Source of the DNA: Hwanghaeella sp964350445
GTDB taxonomy: Bacteria; Pseudomonadota; Alphaproteobacteria; UBA8366; Aestuariispiraceae
NCBI GenBank assembly: GCA_964350445.1
Contig: CAYGKA010000018.1
Span: forward strand, 1 to 64,000
DNA length: 64,000 nt
Reading direction: 5' to 3'
Part shown: positions 61,914-64,000 of the stretch, piece after piece
Position numbering within the stretch: position 1 is the first letter of the stretch
Layout of the letters: every line of letters begins with the position of its first letter
Translations under genes and position numbers: made by a program
Notes under the pieces: generated by a model
Database searches by the model: none
What the model was told of the DNA's origin: nothing
Seen by the model: the letters and a program-made list of their open reading frames with translations, nothing else

Positions 61914-63134
61914 TCAGGCCGCCCGACCGGTATCGCTCGGTTCACTTTCGGCCAGGAAGGTTCGAATGTTCCGCGCCGCTTGGCGGATACGCTGAACGTT
62001 CTCAACCAATCCGATGCGGACAAACCCTTCACCGTATTCCCCGAACCCGACACCCGGCGCGACCGCCACTTTCGCTTCGGTCAGTAACTGTTTCGCGAAA
62101 GCCAAGCTGCCGACATTGCTGAATTTCTTCGGCAACGGCGCCCAAACGAACATCGTCGCTTCCGGGCTGGGCACGTCCCAGCCGCCGCGGGACAGGCTTT
62201 CGACCAATACGTCGCGGCGCTCCTTGTAAAGCGCGCGCATGTCATCGACGCAGTCCTGCGGGCCGTTCAAGGCCGCGGTCGCGGCAACCTGGACCGGCGT
62301 GAAGGCGCCGTAGTCGACATAGGATTTGATCCGCGCCAGGGCGGCGATCAGCGTCTCGTTCCCGGCGGCGAAACCGACGCGCCAACCCGGCATCGAATAC
62401 GTCTTGGAAAGCGAGGTGAATTCCACCGCGATATCCCGCGCACCCGGAACCTCGAGAACGGAGGGCGGCGGCGTATCGCCGAAATAGACTTCCGAATAGG
62501 CGAGATCGGAAAGGATATAAATTTCGTGATGGCGGCAGAAATCGACGACCTCCGCGTAAAAGTCCAGATCCACCACCTGCGCGGTCGGGTTCTGCGGAAA
62601 GTTCAGGATGACGGCCAGCGGCTTGGGAATCGAATGCGCGACGCCCCGGCGCAGGGCCTGCATGAATTCCTCCCGGAAATCGCCGTCGCCGCCGGCCGCC
62701 GGCAGATGGCGGATCGCGCCACCCGCGATGATGAAGCCGAAGGAATGGATCGGATAGCAGGGGTTGGGCGCCAGAATGATGTCGCCCGGGCTGGTGATCG
62801 CCTGCGCCAGGTTGGCGAGGCCTTCCTTGGAGCCCAGGGTAACGATCGCTTCCTTATCCGGGTCGATGGAAACGTTGAATCGGCGCTCGTAATAGGCGGA
62901 AAGCGCCCGGCGCAGCCCCGGAATGCCCCGGCTGGTCGAATAACGGTGGGTCTTCGGATTGCGCACCGTCTCGACAAGTTTCTCGACGATATGCTCCGGC
63001 GTCGGCGAATCCGGGTTGCCCATGCCGAAATCGATGATGTCCTCCCCACGGGCGCGCGCCTCCGCTTTGAGGGCATTGACCTCGGCGAAAATATAGGGCG
63101 GCAGGCGCTTAATGCGGTGGAAGGAGTCGATCAT
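61914..63134 (-). CDS. alaC: Alanine transaminase-type aminotransferase AlaC
   Basis: This PLP enzyme of fold type I moves the amino group between glutamate and pyruvate. The 406-residue protein tracks E. coli AlaC closely: R-L-P-P-Y-x-F at the start, S-T-S-R-G-I-P-x-L-R-R-A, F-P-x-N-P-T-A-Q, and the PLP lysine in S-L-S-K-T-Y-S-M-P-G-W-R near residue 240. Some databases call the group LL-diaminopimelate aminotransferase-like. It heads the alaC-hom-glpX-recJ block. Confidence 0.93.
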   Translation of the reverse strand: MIDSFHRIKRLPPYIFAEVNALKAEARARGEDIIDFGMGNPDSPTPEHIVEKLVETVRNPKTHRYSTSRGIPGLRRALSAYYERRFNVSIDPDKEAIVTLGSKEGLANLAQAITSPGDIILAPNPCYPIHSFGFIIAGGAIRHLPAAGGDGDFREEFMQALRRGVAHSIPKPLAVILNFPQNPTAQVVDLDFYAEVVDFCRHHEIYILSDLAYSEVYFGDTPPPSVLEVPGARDIAVEFTSLSKTYSMPGWRVGFAAGNETLIAALARIKSYVDYGAFTPVQVAATAALNGPQDCVDDMRALYKERRDVLVESLSRGGWDVPSPEATMFVWAPLPKKFSNVGSLAFAKQLLTEAKVAVAPGVGFGEYGEGFVRIGLVENVQRIRQAARNIRTFLAESEPSDTGRAA

Positions 63135-63241
63135 TCTCGTCTAGCGTTTTCGATGGGTTATGGACGGATGTGGGTTTTAGCCGACGCAATCCCTAACGTC
63201 TAACGCAGATTCTGATGAATGGCTCCATTCTGACTGGTTTT

Positions 63242-63258
63242 GTGCAGCCCCCCTGCAC
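63242..63258. promoter_or_regulatory. Inverted repeat in the alaC upstream region
   Basis: GTGCAG (63242-63247) and CTGCAC (63253-63258) are perfect arms around five C. The site lies 108 bases before alaC on the other strand and before the lipoprotein promoter; it may be an operator. Confidence 0.35.
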
Positions 63259-63299
63259 CTACGGCGCACCTATCGTTTGAAACAAATAAAGCGTGAGCG

Positions 63300-63329
63300 T
63301 TGCAGGGATTATACTCGTAAATATAATCC
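63300..63329 (+). promoter_or_regulatory. Promoter covered by a 24-base palindrome
   Basis: TTGCAG (63300-63305), 16 bases, then consensus TATAAT (63322-63327). GGATTATA (63306-63313) and TATAATCC (63322-63329) are perfect inverted arms with an eight-base spacer, spanning spacer and -10. A bound dimer would occlude polymerase. It drives the lipoprotein gene at 63354. Confidence 0.65.
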
Positions 63330-63353
63330 AAACAGATACGCTACCGAACGATT

Positions 63354-63773
63354 GTGAGAACGCGTTCAACGAAACGATCCTTTAGCCGCAGGCTCGACTC
63401 CATTTTGCCTCTACTGGCCCTCTCCGCAATGGCACTGCTGATCGGCTGCCAAACGACCGAAAACCTGACCTACCGCCAGTACCAGGCAATGGCGCCCGAC
63501 TCACAGGAACAGATCATTCGCGAAGTGTTGGCGCGTTACCTGGAGGCTCCGGAACTGGAAAACTACGATTCCTGCGTTTACGCCTATTTCGACAAGGACC
63601 TTTCGTCCGCCGCACGGGAACACTATCCCTATATCGGCATAGACCTCGTAAACGGTTATATGGAGAAGGAAAGCCCGCACTTCGGCGGAGATGCTAGGCG
63701 CCAGATCGACCGCAGCCTTGAGGTTATTGCACAGACCTTCTGCCGCAAACCCGGCGATCCATTCCGGTCATGA
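63354..63773 (+). CDS. Small putative lipoprotein
   Basis: The 139-residue protein starts with a basic region and a hydrophobic stretch ending in a lipobox-like L-L-I-G-C near residue 32, so Cys32 is the likely lipid anchor. The mature part is soluble and helical, with one more cysteine pair (D-S-C-V and F-C-R-K). I do not recognise the family. GTG 63354 follows a palindrome-covered promoter but has no strong ribosome site. Confidence 0.65.
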   Translation: MRTRSTKRSFSRRLDSILPLLALSAMALLIGCQTTENLTYRQYQAMAPDSQEQIIREVLARYLEAPELENYDSCVYAYFDKDLSSAAREHYPYIGIDLVNGYMEKESPHFGGDARRQIDRSLEVIAQTFCRKPGDPFRS

Positions 63774-63814
63774 GGGCTGGGAAACAACACACCGATTGTC
63801 GTAGCGGGAAGACT

Positions 63815-64000
63815 ATGGCGGCGGTCAAAACGGTGCTGACATTCGCCGTGCCGGTCGCCCTCGTCTTCTGGGCGATCTGCGCTTCAGCGGCATCGTCGCA
63901 TTCGGATGACAGGGCGTTACACAACACGCTCCCGCAATCGGAGAAAATTCGCTACCACAGGATCATACTCTCAAAGTTGCTGGGCGCATCGGTGATCGAT
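63815..64000 (+). CDS. 5' end of an exported protein, cut by the window edge
   Basis: ATG 63815 has GGGAAG just upstream and opens a frame without a stop for 62 codons to the edge. The first 26 residues form a signal peptide (K-T-V-L-T-F-A-V-P-V-A-L-V-F-W). The visible mature part begins S-S-H-S-D-D-R and is too short to classify. It follows the lipoprotein gene on the same strand and may be co-transcribed. Confidence 0.6.
   Translation, partial: MAAVKTVLTFAVPVALVFWAICASAASSHSDDRALHNTLPQSEKIRYHRIILSKLLGASVID

Overview
The window is GC-rich (about 60% by eye), densely coded chromosomal DNA from an alphaproteobacterium, most likely of the Rhodospirillales-like lineages. This rests on the alaC-hom-glpX-recJ gene order, the sdhE-mfd pair divergent from recG, a RecG N-terminus beginning M-R-P-E-L-L, three short PAS_5-type proteins and a VPLPA-CTERM sorting tail. 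No prophage, insertion sequence, CRISPR array or rRNA was seen. Two tRNA genes (Lys-UUU and Glu-UUC) are present.

Layout. 1-1.0 kb: a WcbI-type polysaccharide gene with an apparent frameshift, running off the left edge. 1.4-9.9 kb: housekeeping repair and regulation (mfd, sdhE, recG, a DUF502 membrane protein, a CRP-type regulator coupled to a small exported protein). 10-14.4 kb: tRNA-Lys, an iron-type alcohol dehydrogenase, a FliL-like anchor protein, a periplasmic ClpP-fold protein and a PAS_5 protein. 14.4-17.4 kb: a clear creatinase with an Lrp-type regulator and a divergent EamA transporter. 17.7-23.9 kb: an enolase-superfamily enzyme, then a DeoR regulator with a Ugp-like ABC importer; the promoter carries three evenly spaced operators and appears to make a leaderless mRNA. 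25.0-33.2 kb: an eight-gene operon for CoA-dependent aerobic aromatic catabolism, best matched to 2-aminobenzoate (anthranilate) through 2-aminobenzoyl-CoA.

33-43 kb is a mixed accessory stretch: a polytopic membrane protein, DUF2000 with a divergent AraC regulator, an ABC exporter, a second PAS_5 protein, a GST/TetR pair around a perfect palindrome, an orphan AbiV-type abortive-infection protein, a second EamA transporter and SelO. 43-54.6 kb is rich in signalling: a PAS histidine kinase, a sarcosine/dimethylglycine-dehydrogenase-like enzyme, a YciI protein, an exported HExxH metalloprotease with a VPLPA-CTERM tail behind a perfect CRP-type box, a third PAS_5 protein, a large hybrid kinase and two related response regulators, one ending in a degenerate EAL domain. 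54.7-57.6 kb holds a cyclase-family hydrolase, tRNA-Glu with a strong terminator, and an orphan flagellar hook-like gene behind a textbook sigma-54 promoter. 57.6-63.1 kb is the alaC-hom-glpX-recJ block. The right edge has a small lipoprotein gene under a palindrome-covered promoter and the start of another exported protein.

The most coherent systems are the aromatic acyl-CoA operon (its crotonase lacks both usual catalytic glutamates and its Rid protein lacks the usual arginine) and the DeoR-ABC locus. Creatinase makes sarcosine, so the dehydrogenase-like enzyme 30 kb away could be the next step; that link is inference.
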